A stretch of DNA of 17,790 nt from Fidelibacterota bacterium (GTDB lineage Bacteria > Marinisomatota > Marinisomatia > Marinisomatales > S15-B10), in NCBI GenBank assembly GCA_002715465.1, contig PAYY01000021.1, positions 54,793 to 72,582 of the forward strand, in the 5' to 3' direction. A model generated the notes under the pieces. The model had not been told where the DNA came from and ran no database searches. It saw only the letters and a program-made list of their open reading frames with translations. The translations under genes and the position numbers were made by a program. Positions 6,366-14,523 of this stretch are shown here, piece after piece (position 1 is the first letter of the stretch; each line of letters opens with the position of its first letter).

Positions 6366-6411
6366 ACCAAATTAGAAGAACGCTCGAAGAAACGTTCTTC
6401 TAATAATTGGT
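6366..6411 (+). repeat. long stable hairpin directly after small gene B
   Basis: ACCAA plus ATTAGAAGAACG (6366-6382) pair with CGTTCTTCTAAT (6393-6404) and TTGGT (6407-6411). This gives 17 bp with only two bulged A's and a ten-base loop. It starts two bases after the stop codon. The next bases are A-rich, not T-rich, so it looks like a 3' stabiliser or processing site rather than a terminator. Confidence 0.75.
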
Positions 6412-6420
6412 AAAAAGTCT

Positions 6421-6479
6421 ATCCTGGTCGAATTCTGAGCCTTAATCATGTTCAGGGTTAGGTCAGGATTTTCTTTTTT
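6421..6479 (+). terminator. rho-independent terminator after the small gene pair
   Basis: ATCCTG (6421-6426) pairs with CAGGAT (6464-6469), and CTGAGCC (6435-6441) can pair with GGTCAG (6461-6466) as an alternative inner stem. A TTTTCTTTTTT run follows at 6469-6479. It separates the small gene pair from the yajC operon. Confidence 0.65.
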
Positions 6480-6552
6480 CATCAATCTCAACCTATTTTA
6501 AATTAGATGTCAGAAAGTTTAGTTACCATTGGTAAATAGAGAGGGTTAAAAA

Positions 6553-6861
6553 GTGGATTTCTTATATGCACAATCGAGTTCGGGGGGTAGTTTTCTTAGT
6601 TTCCTTCCATTTGTATTAATTTTTGTCGTTATATACTTCTTGATGCTTCGACCCCAAATGAAGCAACAGAAAGAGCATAAAAACTTGTTAGAAAATTTAA
6701 AAAAGGGAGATAAAGTGATTACTTCAGGAGGAATTCACGGAACTATAGCTGGATTTAAAGCAAAAAACACAGTAATAATTCTTGCTGTAGATAAAAATGT
6801 GAAATTTGATATTAATAGGACTGCTATTTCAGGACTTATATCTAAAGAGGTTAGTGGTTAA
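6553..6861 (+). CDS. yajC: Sec translocon accessory protein YajC
   Basis: YajC is a single-pass inner-membrane protein that associates with SecDF and SecYEG during protein export. The 102-residue sequence has the family build: a short N-terminus (MDFLYAQSSSGGSF), one membrane helix (about 15-33), then MLRPQMKQQKEHKNLLENLKKGDKVITSGGIHGTI, the strongly conserved region, and a small beta-rich cytosolic tail. The start is GTG 6553, with GAGGG at 6541-6545 seven bases upstream; no ATG fits. It is the first gene of a long same-strand run, 74 bases after a terminator. I see a small TTACC-ATT-GGTAA hairpin (6523-6535) ahead of it but no confident promoter. Its stop overlaps the def start by one base. 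Confidence 0.95.
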   Translation: MDFLYAQSSSGGSFLSFLPFVLIFVVIYFLMLRPQMKQQKEHKNLLENLKKGDKVITSGGIHGTIAGFKAKNTVIILAVDKNVKFDINRTAISGLISKEVSG

Positions 6862-7361
6862 TGTCTGTTTTACCTCTTGTAAAATATGGGGATCCAATTC
6901 TAAGAAAAGTACTAGATACAGTTAAAGACTGGAAATCCATAAATAATATTATAACTGATATGTTTGACACTATGTATGAATTAGAAGGAATTGGGTTAGC
7001 GGCCAATCAAATTGGTTTAAATCTAAATTTAATAGTGATTGATATCTCACATTCGGATGAGAGTTATCCACCAATTGCATTTGTAAATGGTAATATTTTA
7101 GAGAGCTCAGGGAGTGTTTCAATGGATGAAGGTTGTCTTAGTATCCCTGGCATTCAAGTAAATATTACTAGATCAGAAAGAATAATTTTTTCATATCAAG
7201 ATATTAAGGGTAATAGTCACCAAAAAGAATTCTCTGGCCTTATGGCAAGGGTAATCCAACATGAAATGGATCACATAGCAGGGAAATTAATCATTGATTA
7301 TGCTAATTTAGTTGAAAGAAATCGTATAAAGACCCAGTTAAAAAACTTAGGATCAAATTGA
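6861..7361 (+). CDS. def: peptide deformylase
   Basis: This enzyme removes the formyl group from the N-terminal methionine of nascent proteins, with a metal ion held by Cys and two His. All three motifs are present: GIGLAANQIG (43-52), EGCLSIPG (90-97, metal ligand Cys 92) and QHEMDH (133-138, ligands His 134 and His 138, catalytic Glu 135). Its 166 residues are the usual length. The ATG overlaps the yajC stop (TAATG), indicating coupled translation. It precedes fmt, which carries out the opposite reaction on initiator tRNA, the common pairing in bacteria. Nothing is unusual in the active site. Confidence 0.97.
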   Translation: MSVLPLVKYGDPILRKVLDTVKDWKSINNIITDMFDTMYELEGIGLAANQIGLNLNLIVIDISHSDESYPPIAFVNGNILESSGSVSMDEGCLSIPGIQVNITRSERIIFSYQDIKGNSHQKEFSGLMARVIQHEMDHIAGKLIIDYANLVERNRIKTQLKNLGSN

Positions 7362-7387
7362 TTCTTAGTTAATCAGTTTATAAAAAT

Positions 7388-8320
7388 TTGAAATCACTAC
7401 GCATCGTTTTTATGGGAAATCCCGATTTTGCGGTTCCTTCTCTTGACGTGCTTAATAATTCAAGACATGATGTAGTTGCTGTAGTTAGTTCTCCTGATAG
7501 ACCAAAAGGTAGAGGAAGAATAATATCAGGTTTGCCGGTTGCAAACAAAGCTTCTAAATTAGGTTTAAAACTAATACAGCCATACTCAATGAATAATGCG
7601 CAATTTTTTAATGAACTTTCTGAAATAAATGCTGATATATTTGTAGTTATTGCTTTCAAAATATTACCTCAGTATGTTTTTCAAATCCCGAAATTTGGAT
7701 CAATAAATTTACATCCATCTTTTCTCCCAAAATATAGAGGAGCCGCACCAATTCAACATGCAATAATGAATGGTGAAAATTCAACTGGTATTACAACATT
7801 TTACATATCTAACAAAGTTGATGCTGGAGATATTTTATTAACAACTCCATTACTTATTTTTCCTGACGATGATTCAGGTGATTTATCTATGAGAGCATCT
7901 TTTATTGGTGCTGATTTGATCCTGAAGACTATTAATTTGATATCTTCTGGATTTCAATCAAGTAAATCTCAAGAAAAATATGGAGAGTCTAAAGCGCCAA
8001 AAATTAATTCAACTGATAGAAAAATTGATTGGACTAGGACTAATGTGGAAATAAAAAACAAAATTCGCGCATTATCACCCTTTCCGGGAGCTTACACCAA
8101 ACTTGGTAAACAAAGATTGGGGATTTATAAAGTTTCACTTTCATTTGAAGAATATGGATTTCCAGGAAATTTGAAGGTGGTAAAGAAGTCATCTTTAATG
8201 GTTCAATGTGGTTCAGGTAGTGTGATTATTGAAGAAATACATCCTGAAGGAAAAAAACGTATGACAGGTAGTCAATTTCTTAATGGAACAAACGTATATA
8301 ATGGTGACTATTTTGAGTGA
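7388..8320 (+). CDS. fmt: methionyl-tRNA formyltransferase
   Basis: Fmt formylates Met-tRNAfMet from 10-formyltetrahydrofolate so that it enters translation initiation. The 310-residue protein has the N-terminal GNPDFAVPSL (10-19) and the catalytic region INLHPSFLPKYRGAAPIQHAI, carrying Asn 107 and His 109. The third catalytic residue, Asp 145, is in VDAGDIL, and a C-terminal OB-like domain begins near KIDWTRT. Length matches the E. coli type. The start is TTG 7388: the frame is closed by TAA at 7370, and no ATG or GTG lies before the conserved first strand SLRIVFMG. No clear Shine-Dalgarno is seen. It follows def by 26 bases and overlaps rsmB. Confidence 0.96.
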   Translation: MKSLRIVFMGNPDFAVPSLDVLNNSRHDVVAVVSSPDRPKGRGRIISGLPVANKASKLGLKLIQPYSMNNAQFFNELSEINADIFVVIAFKILPQYVFQIPKFGSINLHPSFLPKYRGAAPIQHAIMNGENSTGITTFYISNKVDAGDILLTTPLLIFPDDDSGDLSMRASFIGADLILKTINLISSGFQSSKSQEKYGESKAPKINSTDRKIDWTRTNVEIKNKIRALSPFPGAYTKLGKQRLGIYKVSLSFEEYGFPGNLKVVKKSSLMVQCGSGSVIIEEIHPEGKKRMTGSQFLNGTNVYNGDYFE

Positions 8321-9650
8321 AAAATTATCAATTAGAGCTCATGCTGTTGCAATACTCGATCATTTTGATAAAGAAAGATTTAGACTCTCATCTATATATG
8401 AAAAATATTTTGATTCAAATATATTAAATAGAAAATATAGATCTGAAATTACACACCTTGTTCAGGAAATAATGCGGCAGCGATCATTTCTGGATTATGT
8501 AATTACTTCCCTATTTATGGGTCACTATAGAAGCGCTGATCCCACATTAAAGAATGCATTGAGGTTAGGAGTTTATGAAATTCTTTTCAGAGATCATGTA
8601 CCAGATTTTGCCGCAGTAAATGAAGCCGTTAATTTGATTAAGAGAAAGAGAGGGAAAGGGCCAGCTGGTTTAACAAATGCTCTTCTTCGAAAAGTTCGGA
8701 CAAATATTTCTTCAATAATTGAAAAACCATCATCATCTCTATCATTAACTAAGTCATCAGCTTTACTCTCTCATCCTAAATGGCTAATGAAACGTTGGAT
8801 TAATTATTTTGGCTGGGAAGAAACAGAAAAACTATGTTTATGGAATAATCAAATGCCAACTATCACAATTCGAATGAATTCTTATAGAACGAATCAAATT
8901 GAATTGGAAAATTCAATGAGTAAAGAAAATATTTTTTGGAAAAAAAATGAAATTCTCCCTGAGTATTACTTAATAAAGGAAACTTCCAAACTCATGAATA
9001 GTCATCAGTTTTTTAAGGGTGATTTTTCATTTCAGGACGTTTCATCGGGTTTAATTGCTTCTCTTATTAAACCAAAACAAGGTGATACAGTTCTTGATGT
9101 ATGTGCTGCTCCTGGAGGGAAAATTTGTGCTATTGCTGAAAAATTGAAAAATAAAGGAATTTTTTATGCTTATGATATTAATCCAGATAGAGTAAGACTT
9201 TTGAAAAATACTGTAAATAGATTAGGACTAAATTCAATTTTCTGTGGAGAGAAGGATGCTACTATCGATAATTTCCCTAAAGCTTCCTTTGTATTAGTAG
9301 ATGCTCCATGTACTGGTACAGGAGTTATGGGTAAGCGTGCTGATTTAAGATGGCGTAGGAAAAAAAGTGATATTCGGGAAATGGTAAAAATTCAAAAAAA
9401 TATTTTATCCCATTGTATTAATTTTGTTAAATATACTGGAGAACTTGTTTATGCTACTTGTTCTCTTGAACCAGAGGAGAATTGGAATATAATTGATGAA
9501 TTTCTTGAAAAAAATTCAAATTTTTCAATTCTTAATGCTAATAAGAGGGTATCTAAAAATTTTATAGATAAGAGAGGTGCTTTATCAACATTTCCTCCTG
9601 AACATGGGATAGATGGCGTTTTTGGTGTAATTTTAAAGAGGAATTCATGA
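8301..9650 (+). CDS. rsmB: 16S rRNA (cytosine-967-C5)-methyltransferase
   Basis: RsmB methylates C967 of 16S rRNA using S-adenosylmethionine. The N-terminal NusB-like RNA-binding domain (about 1-140) is followed by the methyltransferase domain with LDVCAAPGGK (265-274), DAPCTGTGVMG (334-344, Cys 337) and YATCSLEPEEN (384-394, catalytic Cys 387). It has 449 residues from ATG 8301. An earlier ATG at 8283 and a TTG at 8313 are also in frame; neither has a clear ribosome binding site, so the start is uncertain by a few residues. Whichever is used, the gene overlaps fmt by 8 to 38 bases. The stop overlaps the next ATG (ATGA). Confidence 0.95.
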   Translation: MVTILSEKLSIRAHAVAILDHFDKERFRLSSIYEKYFDSNILNRKYRSEITHLVQEIMRQRSFLDYVITSLFMGHYRSADPTLKNALRLGVYEILFRDHVPDFAAVNEAVNLIKRKRGKGPAGLTNALLRKVRTNISSIIEKPSSSLSLTKSSALLSHPKWLMKRWINYFGWEETEKLCLWNNQMPTITIRMNSYRTNQIELENSMSKENIFWKKNEILPEYYLIKETSKLMNSHQFFKGDFSFQDVSSGLIASLIKPKQGDTVLDVCAAPGGKICAIAEKLKNKGIFYAYDINPDRVRLLKNTVNRLGLNSIFCGEKDATIDNFPKASFVLVDAPCTGTGVMGKRADLRWRRKKSDIREMVKIQKNILSHCINFVKYTGELVYATCSLEPEENWNIIDEFLEKNSNFSILNANKRVSKNFIDKRGALSTFPPEHGIDGVFGVILKRNS

Positions 9651-10414
9651 ATATCCTTATTCGATATTTTGCTGTAATATTGATTATTGGTACGATAGGT
9701 ATATTATTTTTAGATAAAATAATTCTTCCTTTTTATGTTCGAGAAGGTAGTGATCGTTACCTTCCTGATGTTATTGGTATGTCTTTTGATAAAGCAAAAT
9801 CCAGTCTTGAACTAGAAGGCTTTTTTGCTAAAAGAGGTGATGTTAAATATACAAGTAATTATTCAGCTGGGACTGTTATAGATCAATATCCAGATCCTAT
9901 GAGGCGTGTTAAACCTGGTCGTACTGTTCATTTAACAATTGCTGAAAGAGAAAGAATGGTGCTTGTACCTGATTTATTAGGGAAATCAATCAGAAGTGGA
10001 AAACTTGAGCTTAGTGAAATAGGATTGAAAATTGATTCACTTATTTCGGAATTTGATGCAGAGATACCAGCTGATGTTATAAGATGGCAATATCCTAGAT
10101 CAGGTGATTATCTCCGACGAGGAAGCGGATTAACTGTAATAATTAGTAAGGGTAAACCTCCCAATTTTTTTCAAGTCCCAAATCTTTTTGGTTTAAGTCT
10201 TGAAAAAGCAAAATTATTATTGATTGAGTCTGGTTTATCCTTAGGTCATGTAACTTACCGTCAAAATGAGGATCTCGTACCTTATACAATTTTAGATCAA
10301 TCTATTGTATCTGGTACTATTATTGATAAAACAGCTTCTATTGATTTAACTGTTAGTATCTTAGATCTTAATGATATCTATAACCAGTTGTCTGAATCAA
10401 ATAAGAAACCATGA
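9647..10414 (+). CDS. membrane-anchored protein with three PASTA domains
   Basis: A 255-residue protein with one N-terminal membrane helix (about 5-23) and three PASTA repeats outside the cytoplasm, at about residues 39-98, 106-168 and 176-238. Each has the recurring pattern of (V)PDVIG/VPDLLG/VPNLFG, a helix beginning with a small or charged residue, and a final strand such as RTVHLTIA, SGLTVIIS or SIDLTVSI. PASTA domains bind cell-wall peptide fragments or act as spacers in penicillin-binding proteins and Ser/Thr kinases. Here there is no kinase or transpeptidase part. The gene is coupled to rsmB and to the next gene by ATGA overlaps. A role in cell-wall sensing or assembly is inference. 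Confidence 0.85.
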   Translation: MNILIRYFAVILIIGTIGILFLDKIILPFYVREGSDRYLPDVIGMSFDKAKSSLELEGFFAKRGDVKYTSNYSAGTVIDQYPDPMRRVKPGRTVHLTIAERERMVLVPDLLGKSIRSGKLELSEIGLKIDSLISEFDAEIPADVIRWQYPRSGDYLRRGSGLTVIISKGKPPNFFQVPNLFGLSLEKAKLLLIESGLSLGHVTYRQNEDLVPYTILDQSIVSGTIIDKTASIDLTVSILDLNDIYNQLSESNKKP

Positions 10415-10989
10415 ATTATAAAAGAGAATTGATAAGAAAATTAATTCATTTTGGGTCTTCAATTTTCCCTTTACTCTATTACACCTTTTTTTCAAGAGTT
10501 GAAATGTTATGGTTGCTAGGTGCTTTGAGTGTGATATTTCTGGTTGCAGAAATACTTAGGATGAATCTATTAACGTTCAAAAATTTGTTTAAGATTTTTT
10601 TTGGCCCAATTGTAAGAGCTTCAGAAAGTAATAAGCTTACTGGGGCCACTTCAATTTTTATATCAAGCTTTTTAACTATACTAATTTTTGAAAAAAGCAT
10701 AGCAATTTTTGCAATGCTCACTTTATCCTTGGCTGATGCTACAGCAGCACTTATTGGTAAAAAATGGGGAAAAAAAATAATTTATGATAAGACTATTGAA
10801 GGAACTGCAACATTTTTTGTTGTCGCTATCAGTCTAGCTACGCTATTACCAGATTTATATAGATTGGGTTCTATAATGGCGGCAATAGTTGCAACCATAA
10901 TAGAATTGTTTCCTTCTCCAGTAGATGATAATTTGATGATTCCACTGTCTGTTGCAACAACACTTTCATTTTTTCATTTAATTCCTTGA
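10411..10989 (+). CDS. diacylglycerol/polyprenol kinase family membrane protein (SEC59/VTE5-like)
   Basis: A 192-residue inner-membrane protein with about six hydrophobic segments and the motifs of the CTP-dependent lipid kinase group that includes dolichol kinase SEC59 and phytol kinase VTE5. These motifs are RKLIHFG (9-15), LADATAALIGKKWGKK (108-122), KTIEGTA (127-133) and, near the end, IELFPSPVDDNLMIPL (164-179). The family phosphorylates lipid alcohols; the bacterial substrate is not settled, with polyprenol or diacylglycerol the usual guesses. It is shorter than eukaryotic members but complete around the conserved core. It lies between two envelope genes, with ATGA (upstream) and TTGA (downstream) overlaps, which suits a cell-envelope lipid role. 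Confidence 0.85.
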   Translation: MNYKRELIRKLIHFGSSIFPLLYYTFFSRVEMLWLLGALSVIFLVAEILRMNLLTFKNLFKIFFGPIVRASESNKLTGATSIFISSFLTILIFEKSIAIFAMLTLSLADATAALIGKKWGKKIIYDKTIEGTATFFVVAISLATLLPDLYRLGSIMAAIVATIIELFPSPVDDNLMIPLSVATTLSFFHLIP

Positions 10990-13040
10990 GTTTTCTAATA
11001 CCATCAATTCTTTGGGGTCTTTTTGCTGCTATAATTCCAATAGTGATTCATCTTATAAGTACTAGGCATACACAACAAGTTCCTTTTAGTACAGTTAGAT
11101 TCATTAAACAACTTGAACATGATACAATTAGGAAATTGAAATTTCGTCAGATTTTGCTTTTAATAATTCGAACTTTAATAATTATTATGCTTGTATTCGC
11201 TTTTTCTAGGCCCGTTAAACAAGGTTATTTTTCATTGGCTAGTAATCTAGGGCAAACAACAAGAATTGCCATTGTAATTGACAACTCCGTTAGTATGGGA
11301 GCAAATATTGATGGTTCAACACTTCTAGAAAAATCAAAAGGATCTGCGTTAACAGTTTTTGATAATTTAGAAGGAGAAATAATTTTTGATATTTATCAAA
11401 CTTCACCTTTTAAACAACTATCGTCAGAAAAAACTAATTCAATAGAAAGAATTAGAAAAATATTGGAATCAATACCTCTGTCTTATGGACCCGATAAATT
11501 ATGGATGGCTGTAGATTCAGCAATCGCAATCTCAGATCAAGCTGAAAGAGATTCAGGTCCAGTTGCGAACCATGAAATTTATATTTTCAGTGATTTCCCA
11601 GTTACAGATCTAAGTCAATGGGGTTTTTCTTCAAAAAATAATTGGAGGATGTATCTATTCCCGCAATTAGCAATAGAAAACAATTTAAAAATAGAGAATG
11701 CTGGAGTTAGTACCCTTTTGAAAATGCCAAATCAGCTTATTTCAATTGAGACATTTATCTCTAAGAATGGTGATAGTATAGATGAAGATATAGCTGTACA
11801 ACTATTTTTAGGCGATTCAAGAGTTGGTCAAGTTGTTTCAGATTTTCAAGCATTTGATGAAAAAAATTTCACTTTTAAGGCATTTACTGGGCTATCAGGT
11901 ATTAATCATGGTTTAGTAGAAATACCCGAAGATGAATTCAATTTTGATAATCGTAGATTTTTTCAATTCGAGATGATAGAAAAAATAAAATGTTTGATTC
12001 TTCAAAAAACGACAAATGACCTTTCGATATTAGAAATGGGTATTTCATCTTTAAATGAATCGATGGAATTTGTTGAAATTAAAGAAAATGAATATGGTGC
12101 AATTGGTAACACTTTTTTTAATAATGATGTTGTATTCCTTGTAGAACCTTCGGAACTAAATTTTACAGAATCTAATGCATTTGTTGAGTTTATTATTGAT
12201 GGTGGTTCAGGAGTTATATTTCTTGGAGATACTAATGAAGGAGATTCATACAATTGGCTTGAAGAAAACAATATAGGGCTATATTCTGGTGTCAATAGAC
12301 TTTCAAAAGAGAGTTTCTATTTTGTAGATAAATTGGATATAAATCATCCTCTTTTTTTTGAATTTCCATCTACAAATATAAATAATGAATTACCTCAGGT
12401 TTATTCACATGCAAATTTTAATCCATTTGGAAAATGGAAAGAATTACTCCTTTTGTCTAATCATAAACCATTATTATTTGAAAAAGAATTAGGATCTGGC
12501 CGCCTTCTTATATTTTCTATACCACCCAACTTAGAATGGACTAATTTCCCTTTGAAGCCCATGTTTATTCCATTGCTTCATCGAATCTTAATATATTTAA
12601 GTTCTCAAGTAAACATTGATTTAGATGTCAGTGTAGGAGATACACTAATTTTACCTATACCAAGGGAACATCTTTCTAAAGAGATTCTTATTAAATCACC
12701 TAATGGAACTGAGACCAAAATTATTCCTAATTATAGTCTAGAAAATATTCAAATAGAGGAAATTGAATCAGTAGGAATTTATTCAGTATTTTTAGGGAAA
12801 GAAAAATACACATCTTTCATTGCAAATATTCCTTCAACTGAAGATCCTTTTAATAGGTTGGCAGAGCATCAACTTGAGAAGTTTGTAAATAATAATGCTG
12901 TAAGGATAATTTTACCGATAGAAGATCCTGTATTAGCAGTTGATCAGGTGCGTAAGGGAACTGAACTTTGGCACATTTTTATATTATGTGCATTTATTTT
13001 ATTATTATTAGAAACTTGGGTTGGTAGAATAAAACAATGA
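10986..13040 (+). CDS. BatA-type membrane protein with VWA domain
   Basis: A 684-residue protein starting with the BatA N-terminal region: helix 1 (about 5-24, FLIPSILWGLFAAIIPIVIHL), a basic loop, helix 2 (55-74), then a von Willebrand A domain with the MIDAS-like IDNSVSMG (98-105; Asp 99, Ser 101, Ser 103). A long extracytoplasmic part follows, including a ThuA/amidotransferase-like fold region (VFLVEPSELNFTES, GGSGVIFLGD), and a C-terminal helix (about 660-678). Such proteins occur in Bacteroidetes-type genomes near aerotolerance (Bat) operons, but no MoxR ATPase or other Bat gene is seen here. The start is TTG 10986, overlapping the previous stop as TTGA; it places the first membrane helix correctly. 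Function beyond the membrane-bound VWA scaffold is unknown. Confidence 0.85.
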   Translation: MSFLIPSILWGLFAAIIPIVIHLISTRHTQQVPFSTVRFIKQLEHDTIRKLKFRQILLLIIRTLIIIMLVFAFSRPVKQGYFSLASNLGQTTRIAIVIDNSVSMGANIDGSTLLEKSKGSALTVFDNLEGEIIFDIYQTSPFKQLSSEKTNSIERIRKILESIPLSYGPDKLWMAVDSAIAISDQAERDSGPVANHEIYIFSDFPVTDLSQWGFSSKNNWRMYLFPQLAIENNLKIENAGVSTLLKMPNQLISIETFISKNGDSIDEDIAVQLFLGDSRVGQVVSDFQAFDEKNFTFKAFTGLSGINHGLVEIPEDEFNFDNRRFFQFEMIEKIKCLILQKTTNDLSILEMGISSLNESMEFVEIKENEYGAIGNTFFNNDVVFLVEPSELNFTESNAFVEFIIDGGSGVIFLGDTNEGDSYNWLEENNIGLYSGVNRLSKESFYFVDKLDINHPLFFEFPSTNINNELPQVYSHANFNPFGKWKELLLLSNHKPLLFEKELGSGRLLIFSIPPNLEWTNFPLKPMFIPLLHRILIYLSSQVNIDLDVSVGDTLILPIPREHLSKEILIKSPNGTETKIIPNYSLENIQIEEIESVGIYSVFLGKEKYTSFIANIPSTEDPFNRLAEHQLEKFVNNNAVRIILPIEDPVLAVDQVRKGTELWHIFILCAFILLLLETWVGRIKQ

Positions 13041-14314
13041 TGGAGTTAGGAGAAAATAATCTTATTAACAATGATAAAGCTTTCATCGTTGGAGTCCTTA
13101 CAAATTCTATTTCTAAAGAAAATATTGATGACAACCTTGATGAGCTTGAACTATTAGCTGAAACGGCTGGTGTAAAAACAATAGGACGGTTTACTCAAAA
13201 GATCTCTAGAATAAGTCCAAAATATTTTATAGGAAAGGGTAAGGCTGAACAAATCATAGAAAAAGCTATAGCTTTAAAAGTAAATATCATCATTTTTGAT
13301 GATGAATTATCCCCTACACAGGTTAGAAACTATCATAAGTTAAGTAAGGACATTAAGGTAATTGATAGAACAGCATTAATATTAGAAATTTTTACAAAAC
13401 ATGCTCGTACTAGAGAAGCAAAAACTCAAGTTGAACTTGCTAGACTCGAGTATCTTCTTCCTCGCTTAACTCGAATGTGGACACATCTAGAAAGACAGAT
13501 GGGTGGAATAGGAGTACGGGCTGGTGCTGGTGAAACTCAAATTGAAGTAGATAGAAGGCTAATTAGAAATAGGATATCAAAATTAAAAATGGAGATTAAT
13601 GGAATTGAAAAAGAAAGAGAGACTCAAAGCAGATTTAGGAGAAATAAATTTAGGGTATCTTTAGTTGGCTATACAAATGCTGGAAAATCTACTTTACTTA
13701 ATGCACTTACAGGAGCAGATGTTTATATAAAAAATAAGCTTTTTGCAACTCTTGATACTACTATTAGGTCACTTCAAATAGGGGGAAAAAAGGAGGTGCT
13801 ATTAAGTGATTCTGTAGGATTTATACGAAAACTTCCACATGGTCTTGTTGCTTCTTTTAAGAGTACCCTAAAAGAAGCTATTGATTCAGATTTATTATTA
13901 ATTGTTTTAGATGCTAGTTCTAAATTTTTAAATGTTCAACTTCAAACAGTAAATGAGGTATTAAACTCTATTGGTGCTCACAAAAATGAAAGTTTAATTG
14001 TTATAAATAAAATCGATTTACTTGAAAGAAGCGAGCTAATAGCTATACAAGAGAGATTTAAAGAAGCTATTTTCATCTCAGCAAAAAATAAATTAATGAT
14101 TGACAATGTTTTTGATAATATTAAGACAAAAATTGAAAGCTCTTATCAAACGGCTGTAGTTACATTCTCTGCATCATCTGGAAAAGAAATAGCCTCGGTT
14201 TTTGATCATGTAGAAGTAATAGAACAGAATTACGAACCAAATATTGTGAAACTAAAAATTCGTGGACAAAGGTCTATGATTAGAAAAATATTAAAACTAT
14301 CTAGAAATGGTTAG
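13037..14314 (+). CDS. hflX: GTPase HflX
   Basis: HflX is a ribosome-associated GTPase that splits stalled ribosomes, especially under stress. The 425-residue protein has the N-terminal HflX domain (KYFIGKGKAEQI at 62-73, DRTALILEIFTKHARTREAKTQVELA from about 110), the glycine-rich QMGGIGVRAGAGETQIE (154-170), and the G domain. G1 is GYTNAGKS (211-218), G3 is DSVGF (258-262, where DTVGF is usual), and G4 is NKID (324-327), with SAKNK as the G5 region. It is the last gene of the operon, with ATGA overlap at its start; a second ATG at 13040 is equally possible. It fits functionally with def, fmt and rsmB. The Thr-to-Ser change in G3 is conservative. Confidence 0.97.
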   Translation: MMELGENNLINNDKAFIVGVLTNSISKENIDDNLDELELLAETAGVKTIGRFTQKISRISPKYFIGKGKAEQIIEKAIALKVNIIIFDDELSPTQVRNYHKLSKDIKVIDRTALILEIFTKHARTREAKTQVELARLEYLLPRLTRMWTHLERQMGGIGVRAGAGETQIEVDRRLIRNRISKLKMEINGIEKERETQSRFRRNKFRVSLVGYTNAGKSTLLNALTGADVYIKNKLFATLDTTIRSLQIGGKKEVLLSDSVGFIRKLPHGLVASFKSTLKEAIDSDLLLIVLDASSKFLNVQLQTVNEVLNSIGAHKNESLIVINKIDLLERSELIAIQERFKEAIFISAKNKLMIDNVFDNIKTKIESSYQTAVVTFSASSGKEIASVFDHVEVIEQNYEPNIVKLKIRGQRSMIRKILKLSRNG

Positions 14315-14324
14315 GACTATTTTT

Positions 14325-14511
14325 TCATTCAGTTCCACGGACATGGGCATTCTTGGAACACGTATTTTTTACGGTGGGCACCTCTCAGACAAGTCAAGTT
14401 TCCTTTACCCTAAATTTTAGAGAAGGCCTGCTTTTCTCACCTGAAGTTCAGTTCCCAATTGATCTGATTGTAGGTTCCAAGAATACCGGTACCAGTCCGA
14501 GAAAATTTTTT
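14325..14511 (+). ncRNA. candidate structured RNA between hflX and the convergent genes
   Basis: This 208-base gap (14315-14522) has no convincing gene and is richer in G and C than its surroundings. The ends are complementary: CGGAC (14338-14342) with GTCCG (14495-14499), and ATTCTTGGAAC (14349-14359) with GTTCCAAGAAT (14474-14484), an 11-bp perfect match over about 115 bases. Inside are small hairpins: CGTA-TTTTT-TACG (14361-14373), GAGAA...TTCTC (14420-14438) and CTGAA-G-TTCAG (14441-14451). A T run (14506-14511) follows the outer stem on the plus strand only, which sets the strand. The overall shape, one long irregular hairpin of nearly 190 bases, recalls 6S RNA, but I cannot match its conserved sequence. 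The boundaries are estimates. Confidence 0.5.
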
Positions 14512-14523
14512 ACCATAAAAAAT
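14505..14523. terminator. AT hairpin in the convergent gap
   Basis: ATTTTTT (14505-14511) pairs with AAAAAAT (14517-14523) around a five-base loop. Because of its T and A arms it could terminate transcripts from both sides: the hflX/RNA side on the plus strand and the small hypothetical gene on the minus strand, whose stop codon it touches. The stem has no G-C pairs, so the strength is doubtful. Confidence 0.4.
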
